Assembly: GCF_000739895.2 (NCBI RefSeq) | Contig: NZ_BBJS01000009.1 | Coordinates: 1 to 42,251, forward strand | Origin: Sphingomonas paucimobilis NBRC 13935 | GTDB lineage: Bacteria > Pseudomonadota > Alphaproteobacteria > Sphingomonadales > Sphingomonadaceae | Direction: 5' to 3' | DNA length: 42,251 nt | In this document: positions 17,730 to 26,357 of the stretch, piece after piece | How positions within the stretch are numbered: position 1 is the first letter of the stretch | Layout of the letters: each line of letters starts with the position of its first letter | Notes under the pieces: generated by a model | The model's database searches: none | Seen by the model: only the letters and a program-made list of their open reading frames with translations | Told to the model about the DNA's origin: nothing | Translations under genes and position numbers: made by a program

Positions 17730-19406
17730 ATGACCATGATGAACCGACGCCGCGCCATGACCCTGATGGGAAGCGGGGCGGCGCTGGCGATGCCCGCAGG
17801 ACTGGCCGAGGCGACGACGCCGCTGCCCGTCCGTTTCGACCATGGCGTCGCGAGCGGCGATCCGGCGGCCGACGGGGCGATCCTGTGGACCCGCGCGACG
17901 CCGGGCGAGGCGGCTATGGTGGGCGATATCGCGCTGACCTGGCATGTTGCGCCCATCGACGGCGGCGATGCGGTGGGGCTGCATACCGGGCGGGTGACGG
18001 CGCGCGCCGCGCGGGACTTCACCGCAAAGGTCGAAGTGACCGGACTGCAACCGGGGCGCGACTATCGCTATTGGTTCGAGGCGGCGACCGGCGAGCGTTC
18101 ACCCGAGGGTCGGTTCCGTACCCTGCCGCGCGGCGCCGTCGAGGATCTCGTGTTGGCGGTCGTATCGTGCCAGCTCTATCCCGGCGGGCTCTACAATGCC
18201 TATGACGCGATCGCGAAGAGCGAGCGGCTCGACGCGGTGCTGCATCTGGGCGATTATATTTATGAATATGGCGCCGATGGTTATGGCACGAAGATCGGCC
18301 ATCAGCTCGGCCGTCTCCCCGAGCCGGTGCATGAGATCGTGACGCTCGCCGATTATCGCCAGCGCCATGCGCAGGTGAAGCGCGATCCCGACATGCAGGC
18401 CGCGCATGCCCGCGCCGCTTTCATTTGCGTCTGGGACGATCACGAAGTCGCCAATGACGACTGGATCGGTGGTGCAGAAAATCACCAGCCCGCCACCGAA
18501 GGCGATTGGGGCAAGCGCAAGGCGGCCGCGATGCAGGCCTATTTCGAATGGATGCCGATCCGCGACCCGCGCCCCGGCCAGCCCTGGGAAGCGATCAACC
18601 GCAGCTTCGACTTTGGCGATCTGGCGACGATCGTCATGCTGGAATCGCGGCTGCTCGCCCGCTCGAAACAGGTTCGCGCCAAGGGCGACGCACCCGAGCC
18701 GTCCGAATATGCGGCAATGATGGCCGAGCGCGCGCGGCCCGACCGGGCGCTGCTGGGCCCCGGCCAACTCGACTGGGTCGAGCGGACGCTGGGCGCTTCG
18801 GTCAAGGCGGGGCGGCCATGGCAAGTGATCGGCAATCAGGTGGTGATGGCGCGGATCGACGGCCCGGACCTGGAAAAGCAGATGGGGCCGGCCGGCTATG
18901 CCAAGCTGACCGAGCGCCTGTCAGAGGCGGAGCGCGGGCAATTGCACGAAGCGCAGGCGTCCTATCGCGCCGGCCTGCCGCTCAATTTCGATAGCTGGGA
19001 CGGCTATCCGGCCGAGCGCGAGCGGCTCTACGCGGCGTTCGCCCGCGCGGGCAGCCATCCGGTGGTGGTGTCGGGTGACAGCCATGCCGCCTGGGCCAAC
19101 GACCTTTATAATGCCAAGGGCGAACTGGTCGCGGCGGAATTTGGCGGCACCGCGATCACCAGCCCGTCCTGGGGCGACCTGATGCCCGGCATCGGCCGCG
19201 AGATCGCGGCCGCCAATCCTAAGGTCGTCCGCTTCTGCGATCAGGATGCCAAGGGCTATCTCCACCTGACGCTGACGCGCGACACCGCGACCGCACGGTT
19301 CATGACCGTGTCGACCGTGCTGGCCAAGCCCTATAGCCAGGGTATCGCGGCGATCTGGCGGACCGAGGTTGGCGGCCGCGCGCCGATCGCGCCGGTCAGC
19401 GCCTGA
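17730..19406 (+). CDS. phoD: Tat-exported alkaline phosphatase D (PhoD family)
   Basis: 558 residues. The twin-arginine leader NRRRAMTLMGSGAALAMPAG is followed by a PhoD N-terminal domain (PVRFDHGVASGDPAADGAILWTR, about 30-130) and a metallophosphatase domain with VSCQLYPGGLYNAY, HLGDYIYEY, VWDDHEVANDDW and VSGDSHAAW. Family members are Ca2+/Fe3+ phosphomonoesterases or phosphodiesterases in the periplasm or outside that free phosphate from organic esters. Start ATG 17730 has AAAGGA nine nt upstream; the earlier ATG at 17712 overlaps that site. A PHO-box-like repeat precedes it. It is convergent with the VirJ/AcvB gene (18 nt between stops). Confidence 0.92.
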   Translation: MTMMNRRRAMTLMGSGAALAMPAGLAEATTPLPVRFDHGVASGDPAADGAILWTRATPGEAAMVGDIALTWHVAPIDGGDAVGLHTGRVTARAARDFTAKVEVTGLQPGRDYRYWFEAATGERSPEGRFRTLPRGAVEDLVLAVVSCQLYPGGLYNAYDAIAKSERLDAVLHLGDYIYEYGADGYGTKIGHQLGRLPEPVHEIVTLADYRQRHAQVKRDPDMQAAHARAAFICVWDDHEVANDDWIGGAENHQPATEGDWGKRKAAAMQAYFEWMPIRDPRPGQPWEAINRSFDFGDLATIVMLESRLLARSKQVRAKGDAPEPSEYAAMMAERARPDRALLGPGQLDWVERTLGASVKAGRPWQVIGNQVVMARIDGPDLEKQMGPAGYAKLTERLSEAERGQLHEAQASYRAGLPLNFDSWDGYPAERERLYAAFARAGSHPVVVSGDSHAAWANDLYNAKGELVAAEFGGTAITSPSWGDLMPGIGREIAAANPKVVRFCDQDAKGYLHLTLTRDTATARFMTVSTVLAKPYSQGIAAIWRTEVGGRAPIAPVSA

Positions 19407-19424
19407 CCGGTCGCGGCTCCCCCG

Positions 19425-20177
19425 TCACCGCGTATGCGCAACGGGGGAGGGGGCGGCGCTCACCGCCGCCTCCACCCGCGACACCAAGGCGGCATCGTCA
19501 TGGTCCAGATAGTGACCGCCCGGCAGCCCGATGATATGCGCGGGGCCGCCCTTCAGCAGCGGACACAGGCTGTCCTTCTCCTTCATCCCGTAAATGCAGG
19601 TGAAGGGCGCCCAGTCGATCGTCCGCGCGGTGGTGATGCCCAGGCTGTCGGGCTTGCCCATATAGGCCAGGCCACTGGGGTCGGAGCGGAAGAAGACCGT
19701 CTCGCCCGGTACGACCAGCACGATGCCCGACACCCGCGCCCGCAGGCTTTCGGGCAGATGCGCCAGCCCGGTCTGGAGAACGTCGGCGCCATAGGATTGG
19801 CCGAGCAGCACCAGCCGGCGATCACCCGCCTCCATCGCCGCGCGGCGTACGAAGTCGGCGACGATCGCGTCGATTTCCGCCTGAGAGCGCTTGGTGCGGA
19901 ACAGCACGGGCGAGTTGATGCCGGTTACGGCGATTCCCGAGGCACTCAGCGCCCGCGCGATCACCCCGCCCATGCCATAGCGCAGTCCCATGTCGCCAGA
20001 GAAGGACAGGACCAGGATCGGCGCCGGTCGGCCTTGGGCAGGAAAGCGGACGATCGGGTCACGTGCGAAATAATTGCCGGAATACAGGATGATGACTGGC
20101 GCTAGAATGAGCATGCCGATCAGTCCGGCAAGGATACGGCGGCGCTGTCGATGAAGATGGGAAAGAAGAGCTGCCAT
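19425..20177 (-). CDS. VirJ/AcvB-family serine hydrolase (possible lysyl-phosphatidylglycerol hydrolase)
   Basis: 250 residues with an N-terminal membrane anchor or signal (about 15-33) and a compact alpha/beta-hydrolase fold. The nucleophile elbow is GQSYGAD (S128), with D202 and H222 (PGGHYLDHD) as candidate triad partners. FSGDMGLRYG fits the conserved start of the AcvB/VirJ domain. In Agrobacterium AcvB hydrolyses lysyl-phosphatidylglycerol in the periplasm and is encoded with lpiA (mprF). This protein has the length of the single-domain VirJ form. mprF is present 6.4 kb away in the same window, so a linked function is likely. ATG 20177 has AGGA 5 nt upstream. A general periplasmic esterase is the alternative. 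Confidence 0.75.
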   Translation of the reverse strand: MAALLSHLHRQRRRILAGLIGMLILAPVIILYSGNYFARDPIVRFPAQGRPAPILVLSFSGDMGLRYGMGGVIARALSASGIAVTGINSPVLFRTKRSQAEIDAIVADFVRRAAMEAGDRRLVLLGQSYGADVLQTGLAHLPESLRARVSGIVLVVPGETVFFRSDPSGLAYMGKPDSLGITTARTIDWAPFTCIYGMKEKDSLCPLLKGGPAHIIGLPGGHYLDHDDAALVSRVEAAVSAAPSPVAHTR

Positions 20178-20209
20178 GGCCAATCCTGAAGAGGGAAACC
20201 TTTTCTGCC

Positions 20210-20335
20210 ATGCCACAGGCATTCGGTTTACGAACTGCTCATGAAAAATCTGTAATGCGGCGCACACGCGTTTTACGCGCATCATCTGCCATCGGGGGAT
20301 GGTGGAGCAAGGGGCGGGCCATTCGGCCGGCCCCC
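20210..20335. promoter_or_regulatory. Structured intergenic region between the virJ/acvB gene and the trifunctional synthase
   Basis: The divergent gap contains the inverted repeat ATGCC-ACA-GGCAT (20210-20222), a direct repeat ACGCG-TTTT-ACGCG (20266-20279), and a hairpin GGGGCGGGCC-ATTC-GGCCGGCCCC (20311-20334, one mismatch). The hairpin lies in the untranslated leader about 30 nt before the GTG start at 20366. There is no T-tract, so it is not an obvious terminator. The roles of all three are unknown. Confidence 0.35.
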
Positions 20336-20365
20336 GCATCGATATCATTGCCGGGGACTGATACT

Positions 20366-23300
20366 GTGACCAACCCGATCTTCTTCGATCCGACCGGCCG
20401 TCGGGGCGCCTGGGCGCGGCGGGCCGTCGCGGTCCTGATCCTGGCGGTGGTGGTTGCGGCGATCGCCTTTGCCACGACGCTGGTCGCGGTGCCGCGCTCG
20501 GGCCTGCTGCCCCTGCCGTTCGCCCGGCGTCAGGCGATGACGCTGGAGCCCACCGCCCAGTTGAAGGGACGGCGCGGCGACTGGTTGCCGCGCAAGGCGG
20601 CGGCACCGGCGCACACCCCGTTGACGGTCGCCTTCTATCAGCCGGGCGACGAGGCGGGTCTGGGCTCGCTGCACGCGCATATGGGCCAGATCGACTGGCT
20701 GGTCCCGGCGCTGATGAATGTGACCGGGCCTAAGGCGGACCTTCAGGTCAGCAACGATCCCAAGCTGGCCAGCCTGCTGGCTGGGGCTGCCAAGCCGCCA
20801 CGCCTGCTGCCGATGGTCCAGAATCTCGCCACCGATCACTGGGACGGTGCCACGATAGCGCGTATCATCGCCAGCCCGGCCGCCTCGGAGCGGTTGGCAA
20901 CCCAGCTCGGCCAGTCGGTGACGGCCAACCGCCAGTCGGGCCTGGTCATCGACTTCGAGAACCTGCCGGCGAGCGCCATGGCGGGCTATCCCCGGCTGCT
21001 CCAGCGGATCAAGGCGCACCTGCCCAAGGGGGCGGTGCTGGCCGTGACCGTACCGGCCGATGACGAAAGTTGGCAGCTCGACCGGCTGGCCAAGGTGGTC
21101 GATCGCGTCATGCTGATGGCCTATGACGAGCATTGGGAGACCGGCCCCGCCGGACCGATCGCGTCGCAGCCCTGGTTCCTCCATGCGGTCGAGGATGCGA
21201 TCCGCCGCGTGGGGCGCGACCGCCTGATCGTCGCGCTGGGCAGCTATGCCTATGACTGGCACGGGCAGGGCGCCGATGCGCTGTCGATCGAAGAGGCGTG
21301 GCTGATCGCGCATGACAGCCAGGCGAAGATCAGCTTCGACCAGGCCAGCGGCAATGCCGGTTTCGCCTATGACGAGGATGGCGAGCATCATGCCGTCTGG
21401 ATGCTGGATGCGGCGACGAGCTGGAACCAGTTGCAGGCGCTCAAGCATCTGGGGATCGACGATGTCGCCTTCTGGCGTCTCGGCACCGAGGACCCTGGCC
21501 TGTGGAACGACTTCGCCGCCTTTCACAGCATGGCGCGCGGCGTCATCCCCAGGCTGAACACCATCGCCCAGCCGCTGAACGTCGATGTCGAGGGCACCGG
21601 TGAGATCCTGCGCATCACCGCGCAGCCGACCGATGGTCGCCGTGCCCTGCAATATGACAAGGACGCGATCATCCGGAACGAGGTCTATGAGGCCTATCCG
21701 ACCCCCTATGTCGTGCAGCGCGCGGGCGCCGTTCCGAAGACGCTGGCGCTGACCTTCGACGATGGGCCCGACCCGGTATGGACCCCCAAGATCCTCGACG
21801 TGCTGGAGCGTGAGCATGTGCCCGCGACCTTCTTCGTCATCGGCGAGAATGCGCTGGAGCATCCCCAGTTGCTGCGCCGGATCGTGGCCGATGGCAGCGA
21901 ACTGGGCAATCACAGCTATACCCACCCCAATCTGGCGACGACGGGGGAGCGGACGACCAAGCTGGAACTGAACGCGACCCAGCGGTTGATCCAGGCCTAT
22001 ACCGGCCGCTCGACGACGCTGTTCCGTGCGCCCTATTTCGGGGACGCGGAGCCGACCACGGCGGACGAAATCGGGCCGGCGCTGCTCGCGCAGAATCTGG
22101 GCTATACGGTCGTCGGCCTGCACGTCGATCCCAATGACTGGCAGCGGCCCGGCACCGACGAAATCGTTCAGCAGGTGATCGATCAGGTGCACGGCGCCAC
22201 GTCCGAGAATTCGGCCAATGTCATCCTGCTCCACGATGGCGGCGGTGATCGCCAGCAGACGGTCGACGCCTTGCCACGCATCATCCAGACGCTGCGCGCT
22301 GAAGGCTATCGCTTCGTTCCCTCCTCGCAACTGGTCGGCATCAGCCGGGATCAGGCGATGCCCCGGGTCGAGGGCCGCGACCTGCTGGCGGTGCGCACCG
22401 ACGTTGCGATCTTCGTCATCCTCGCTTTCCTGTCCAAGACGCTGGCCTGGATCTTCTATCTGGCGATCGCGCTCGGCATCGCGCGGGCGGTGGTGATGGC
22501 GGGTCTCGCCTGGTTCCAGAGCCGTCGGTCGAAGCCGGTGCCGCCGGAATATACGCCCAGCGTGTCGGTGATCATCCCCGCCTTCAACGAGGAACGCGTG
22601 ATCGCCCAGTCGGTCAGCCGCGTGCTGGCCAGCGATTATCCGGGACTGCAGGTCATCGTGGTCGATGACGGATCGAAGGATGCGACGAGCACGGTGGTCC
22701 GCGAGACCTTTGCCGGCGAGGATCGCGTTCGGTTGCTGACCCTGCCCAATGGCGGCAAGGCGGCGGCGCTCAACCGCGCGCTTCGCGAGGCGACTGGCGA
22801 GGTGGTGATCGCGCTCGACGCCGATACCCAGTTCGAGCCGGAGACGATCGCCAAGCTCGCCCGCTGGTTCGCCGATCCCAAACTGGGTGCGGTGGCGGGC
22901 GATGCGCGCGTGGGTAACCGGGTGAACTTGGTCACCCGCTGGCAGGCGGTCGAATATATCACCGCGCAGAATCTCGAACGCCGTGCGCTTGCCGGCTTCG
23001 ATGCGATGACGGTGGTGCCGGGCGCGGTCGGCGCATGGCGGCGGGCGGCGCTCGACGCGGTCGGCGGTTATCCGGAGGATACGCTGGCCGAGGATCAGGA
23101 CCTGACCATCGCCATCCAGCGGGCCGGCTGGCGCGTCACCTATGATCCGCGCGCGGTCGCCTGGACCGAAGCGCCCGAGAGCTTCAAGGCGCTGGCCAAG
23201 CAACGGTACCGCTGGGCGTTCGGGACGCTGCAATGTCTGTGGAAGCATCGCCGTGTGCTGCGCACCGGCAAGCCCGCCGGCCTAGCGCGGATCGGTCTGC

Positions 23301-23665
23301 CACAGGCCTGGCTGTTCCAAATCCTGTTCGCCGCCATCTCACCGCTGATCGACCTGTCGTTGATCCTGTCGATCATCGGCACGGCGGTCCGCGTCGGTCA
23401 GCATGGCTGGGCCCAGACCAGCACCGATGTGTGGCAGATGGCGGCCTATTGGCTGATCTTCACCTCGGTCGACATATTGTGCGGCTGGCTGGCCTATCGC
23501 CTCGATGGCAACCGCGCGCGTTATCCGGCGCATCTGCTGGTCGCGCAGCGGCTGGTCTATCGCCAGATCATGTACTGGGTCGTGATCCGCGCCATCGCCT
23601 CGGCGATCGGCGGGTGGATCGTCGGCTGGGGCAAGCTGGAGCGGACGGGTAACGTCGCGGCGTGA
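20366..23665 (+). CDS. Trifunctional GH18-like / NodB deacetylase / GT2 polysaccharide synthase
   Basis: 1099 residues: an N-terminal membrane span (about 18-42), a GH18-like domain (about 80-400), a NodB deacetylase domain (about 455-670), a membrane span near 685-710, and a processive GT2 synthase (about 730-960) followed by several spans. NodB motifs are TFDDGPD (D465, D466), NHSYTH (H516, H520) and FRAPYF. GT2 motifs are VVDDGS, DAD (D818, D820), ED (909-910) and QRYRW (946-950), as in PNAG, chitin and hyaluronan synthases. In the GH18 part SGLVIDFE keeps D196 and E198 but has lost the first two acidic positions of the DGxDxDxE motif. Probable job: making, partly deacetylating and trimming a beta-linked GlcNAc-type polymer. 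A GH18_trifunctional group is described in domain databases as uncharacterised. Start GTG 20366 has GGGGA about 10 nt upstream. Confidence 0.87.
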   Translation: MTNPIFFDPTGRRGAWARRAVAVLILAVVVAAIAFATTLVAVPRSGLLPLPFARRQAMTLEPTAQLKGRRGDWLPRKAAAPAHTPLTVAFYQPGDEAGLGSLHAHMGQIDWLVPALMNVTGPKADLQVSNDPKLASLLAGAAKPPRLLPMVQNLATDHWDGATIARIIASPAASERLATQLGQSVTANRQSGLVIDFENLPASAMAGYPRLLQRIKAHLPKGAVLAVTVPADDESWQLDRLAKVVDRVMLMAYDEHWETGPAGPIASQPWFLHAVEDAIRRVGRDRLIVALGSYAYDWHGQGADALSIEEAWLIAHDSQAKISFDQASGNAGFAYDEDGEHHAVWMLDAATSWNQLQALKHLGIDDVAFWRLGTEDPGLWNDFAAFHSMARGVIPRLNTIAQPLNVDVEGTGEILRITAQPTDGRRALQYDKDAIIRNEVYEAYPTPYVVQRAGAVPKTLALTFDDGPDPVWTPKILDVLEREHVPATFFVIGENALEHPQLLRRIVADGSELGNHSYTHPNLATTGERTTKLELNATQRLIQAYTGRSTTLFRAPYFGDAEPTTADEIGPALLAQNLGYTVVGLHVDPNDWQRPGTDEIVQQVIDQVHGATSENSANVILLHDGGGDRQQTVDALPRIIQTLRAEGYRFVPSSQLVGISRDQAMPRVEGRDLLAVRTDVAIFVILAFLSKTLAWIFYLAIALGIARAVVMAGLAWFQSRRSKPVPPEYTPSVSVIIPAFNEERVIAQSVSRVLASDYPGLQVIVVDDGSKDATSTVVRETFAGEDRVRLLTLPNGGKAAALNRALREATGEVVIALDADTQFEPETIAKLARWFADPKLGAVAGDARVGNRVNLVTRWQAVEYITAQNLERRALAGFDAMTVVPGAVGAWRRAALDAVGGYPEDTLAEDQDLTIAIQRAGWRVTYDPRAVAWTEAPESFKALAKQRYRWAFGTLQCLWKHRRVLRTGKPAGLARIGLPQAWLFQILFAAISPLIDLSLILSIIGTAVRVGQHGWAQTSTDVWQMAAYWLIFTSVDILCGWLAYRLDGNRARYPAHLLVAQRLVYRQIMYWVVIRAIASAIGGWIVGWGKLERTGNVAA

Positions 23666-23697
23666 TGAGGGACGCGCATGGGTCGAAGGTCGGGCGT

Positions 23698-23727
23698 GGC
23701 CTTCAACTTCGCTCAGGCTGAACGGGG
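23698..23727. repeat. REP-like unit, family A (CTTCRACTTCGCTCAG type)
   Basis: A single copy of the motif CTTCAACTTCGCTCAG plus GCTGAACGG just downstream of the trifunctional synthase. The same motif occurs twice as an inverted pair at 33886-33959. It is a short dispersed intergenic element. Confidence 0.6.
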
Positions 23728-23740
23728 GAGGGATATATTT

Positions 23741-23811
23741 CCTCCCCTGTAAGGGGAGGTGGCAGCCCATAGGGCTGACGGAGGGGTGTCACCGGTTGCG
23801 GTGATGCCCCT
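23741..23811. repeat. GC-rich palindromic intergenic unit, family B, acting as convergent terminator
   Basis: CCTCCCC-TGTAA-GGGGAGG hairpin (23741-23759), then TGGCAG...AGGGCTGACGGAGGGG, then a second hairpin GTGTCACCG/CGGTGATG. The same TGGCAG/GGGCTGACG core is found, in inverse orientation, at 29173-29300, and a similar CCTCCCCTGT start appears at the window end. It lies between convergent stops (23665 and 23812), so it may end both transcripts. Confidence 0.6.
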
Positions 23812-25077
23812 TCAGCCTTGGCCACCCAACGTCATCCGCACCATCAATCCCGGCGCATGATCCTCCAGTATCAGCGTGCCGCCATGGAGATGCGCCACCG
23901 CGCTGGCCAGCGACAGGCCCAGGCCCGCGCCGCTCTCCGTGCGGGCGGCGTCCAGTCGGCCGAACCGCTTGAGCGCCTCCTCGCGTCGTTCGGGCGGGAT
24001 GCCGGGGCCGTCATCGGCGACGATCAGCACCGGGCCCGGCTCGACCCGGATGGTCACCAGTCCCGACCCGTATTTCAGCGCATTGTCGACCAGATTGGCG
24101 ATCGCCTGGCCCAGCAATTCGCGGTGGACCAGCGCGACCAGCGTATCGGGGGCATCCGCCCGGATCGTCATGCCGCGATCTTCGGCCAATGGCTCGAACA
24201 TGTCCGCCACATCGCGTACCATAGCCGCCAGATCGGCCTCGACAAAGGCGTCGCGGCCCAGTCCCGCCTCGGCGCGACTGATGCGCAGCGCGGTGTCGAG
24301 CATCGCCAGCAACCGGTCGCCTTCGTCTAACGCGCGGGCGACGCCGATCCGCGTGGCTTCATCCTGGCACTCGGCCAGCGCACGCTCCAGCGTGGCGCGT
24401 AAGCGCGTAAGGGGCGAGCGAAGGTCATGCGCCAGCCCATCGGTCGCGATCTTGAGCTCGGTCATCAACAGCGCGATGCGGTCGAGCATGGCATTGACCG
24501 CCTGCGCCAGCGCGTCGAAGGCATCGTCGCCGCCATTCGGGATCACCCGGCGCGACAGGTCGCCCGCCGCCACCGCATGCGCGGTCGCGACCGTATCCTC
24601 CAGCCGCCGCTCGATCATCCGCGCCGCGATCCAGGCGGCGAGCGCGGCGAGGATGATCGCCGCCGCCATGCCGACCGCCATCGCCTCTTCCATCGCCAGC
24701 GCGACGCGCAGCTCGCTCTCGACGACATGGCCGGCCAGCATCCGCGACCCATCGGGCAGGCGCAGCGACATGACGCGCATCCGCTCGGGCTGCGAATGGC
24801 CGATGCGGAAGATCTCGATCGTCGCGGCACCCGGCAGCGGCACATTGGGCGGCCATTCGGCGATATTCCCGGTGACGAATCGCCCATTCGGATCGGTCAG
24901 CAGGATGACCGACAACGGCACCCGGTCGGTGGTCAGCCGCCGGACGACCGCCTGGCGCACCGCCTCTCGCCCGCCGGCGAGCCAGACACCGGCCAGCTCA
25001 TCGCGCAGGTCGCTGGCCGCGTCCTCGGCCTGGTCGGCGATCTCGCTGCGGGTCAGATGGCGGACGGTCGCGACCAT
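23812..25077 (-). CDS. Membrane sensor histidine kinase of the PDZ-RR-HK operon
   Basis: 421 residues from the first ATG: a periplasmic sensor region (about 1-125), a membrane span (about 130-155), HAMP, a HisKA domain with H217 in LAHDLRSPLTRLR, and HATPase motifs NLVDNALKYG, DDGPGIPP, and GAGLGLSLASAV. The layout is that of CusS/PmrB/QseC-type sensors of metals or cationic peptides. These have a first membrane helix that is missing from this start. It is encoded just upstream in frame (LRFALLVFALQLVGAGA), with no ATG, GTG or TTG before the in-frame stop, so the true start may be a CTG or ATA codon up to 25158. It is the third gene of the operon, 77 nt after the regulator stop by the ATG model. 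Confidence 0.88.
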   Translation of the reverse strand: MVATVRHLTRSEIADQAEDAASDLRDELAGVWLAGGREAVRQAVVRRLTTDRVPLSVILLTDPNGRFVTGNIAEWPPNVPLPGAATIEIFRIGHSQPERMRVMSLRLPDGSRMLAGHVVESELRVALAMEEAMAVGMAAAIILAALAAWIAARMIERRLEDTVATAHAVAAGDLSRRVIPNGGDDAFDALAQAVNAMLDRIALLMTELKIATDGLAHDLRSPLTRLRATLERALAECQDEATRIGVARALDEGDRLLAMLDTALRISRAEAGLGRDAFVEADLAAMVRDVADMFEPLAEDRGMTIRADAPDTLVALVHRELLGQAIANLVDNALKYGSGLVTIRVEPGPVLIVADDGPGIPPERREEALKRFGRLDAARTESGAGLGLSLASAVAHLHGGTLILEDHAPGLMVRMTLGGQG

Positions 25078-25154
25078 GGCGCCTGCCCCGACCAGTTGCA
25101 GGGCGAAGACCAGCAGCGCGAAGCGCAGCGTGGTCGAACGGAGGAAGCCCGGCG

Positions 25155-25844
25155 TTATTTCTCGACGCCCAGCTTATAGCCCGAGCCGCGCACCGTATGG
25201 AGCAGCGGGCGGGCAAAGCCCTCATCGATCTTCTTGCGCAGCCGGCTGATATGCACGTCGGTGACGTTGGTGTTGGGATCGAAATGGAAATCCCAGACCC
25301 CCTCCAGCAACATGGTACGCGTCACGACCTGATCGACATGCTGGAGCAGATATTCGAGCAGCCGGTATTCGCGCGGTTGCAGGTCGATCGGCTTGCCTGC
25401 GCGGCGGACGCGGTGGGCGAGCAGGTCCATTTCCAGGTCGTCGCACACCAGCTTGGTTTGCGGCGCGTTGGTCGTCACGCTGCCGCGCCGGATCAACAGG
25501 CGGACCCGTGCGAGTAGCTCGGCGAAGACGAAGGGCTTGGTCAGATAATCGTCCGATCCCGAGGTCAGCCCCGCCACCCGGTCCTCGGGCGAGGAGAGGG
25601 CGGACAGGATCAGGACCGGCGAGGCGATTCCTGCCGCGCGAATCGCGGCCAGCGCCGCCATGCCATCCATACCCGGCAGCATCCGGTCGAGGATGATACA
25701 GTCGTAACTGCCATCGGTCGCATGGAACAGGCCGTCGCGCCCGTTGGCGGCATGATCGATGAGGAAACCTTCCTCCCGCAGCCCGTTGGCGATGTAATCC
25801 GCCGTCGAGCGATCATCCTCAATCAATAAGATCCTGTTGGCCAC
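25155..25844 (-). CDS. OmpR-family response regulator (CusR/PmrA-like)
   Basis: 229 residues. The receiver domain has the acidic pair D10-D11, phospho-acceptor D53 (IILDRMLPG), S80 and the KPF lysine. A linker leads to a winged-helix DNA-binding domain (about 130-225) with YLLQHVDQVVTRTMLLEGVWD and TNVTDVHISRLRKKID, ending RGSGYKLG. It starts at GTG with GGGAGGA six nt upstream and overlaps the PDZ gene by 26 nt. OmpR-family regulators bind tandem repeats. Two ATGACG-N4-TGTCAT boxes upstream of this operon, resembling CusR sites, are its best candidate targets and suggest self-regulation plus control of mprF (inferred). Confidence 0.92.
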   Translation of the reverse strand: MANRILLIEDDRSTADYIANGLREEGFLIDHAANGRDGLFHATDGSYDCIILDRMLPGMDGMAALAAIRAAGIASPVLILSALSSPEDRVAGLTSGSDDYLTKPFVFAELLARVRLLIRRGSVTTNAPQTKLVCDDLEMDLLAHRVRRAGKPIDLQPREYRLLEYLLQHVDQVVTRTMLLEGVWDFHFDPNTNVTDVHISRLRKKIDEGFARPLLHTVRGSGYKLGVEK

Positions 25845-26304
25845 GAAGTCCTCCCGATCCGGTCCTTAGCAGCGTGATCGTGACGAGACCATGGTCCCGC
25901 GCGATGCGAAGGCGGACGGGGGAATCGGAATGGCGGACGGCTTCGTCGCGCAACAGGGAAAAGGAGGTGGCGGGGCGATCATCGATGGCGAGCACGGTAT
26001 CGCCGACGCGCAGCGGCGGCTGAGCGACATGCGATTTGCCATCGGCCATATCGCTGCGCAGGCTGGTGACGACCAGCCCCGGCCGATCCCCGCCGGCGGG
26101 AGCGAAGGTCGCGCCATAGAGGGTCGGCTTCTGCTGGCCGCCGGCGTGCAGCGGCATATGCCCGACCAGCATCGCCATCGCCGCGCAGCCCAGCAACGCC
26201 GCGCTCGCTGCGCTCCAGCCGACGATCCGCAACCCCTTCACGGGCGAAGCGGAGCGGCGGCTCGGTGCGACGATCGCTTGTCGGTCACGGCGGGCATCAT
26301 CCAT
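25819..26304 (-). CDS. Membrane-anchored PDZ-domain protein, first gene of a two-component operon
   Basis: 161 residues: a basic cytoplasmic N-terminus, one membrane span (about 28-48), and a periplasmic PDZ-like domain (about 70-150) with GLVVTSLRSD, LRVGDTVLAIDDRPA and a final beta-strand VTITLLRTG. There is no protease domain, so it probably binds an exposed peptide tail, perhaps presenting a signal to the neighbouring kinase. It overlaps the regulator gene by 26 nt. ATG 26304 is chosen; the longer frame to 26376 would run through the first operator-like box and lacks a clear ribosome site. The family is not recognised beyond PDZ. Confidence 0.72.
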   Translation of the reverse strand: MDDARRDRQAIVAPSRRSASPVKGLRIVGWSAASAALLGCAAMAMLVGHMPLHAGGQQKPTLYGATFAPAGGDRPGLVVTSLRSDMADGKSHVAQPPLRVGDTVLAIDDRPATSFSLLRDEAVRHSDSPVRLRIARDHGLVTITLLRTGSGGLRGQQDLID

Positions 26305-26357
26305 CCTTTCACCCTGCCTCTCTACCGGACACGACCTGAGCGAAGCGTGGGCGGTGC

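Noticed and set aside
20345..23248. Long antisense open frame within the trifunctional synthase gene
   Set aside because: Low-complexity shadow composition and no start signal. The plus strand encodes well-defined enzyme domains.
26327..26347. CCTGAGCGAAG fragment resembling family A repeats
   Set aside because: Only 11 nt match and the rest of the unit is absent; it could be chance or a decayed copy.
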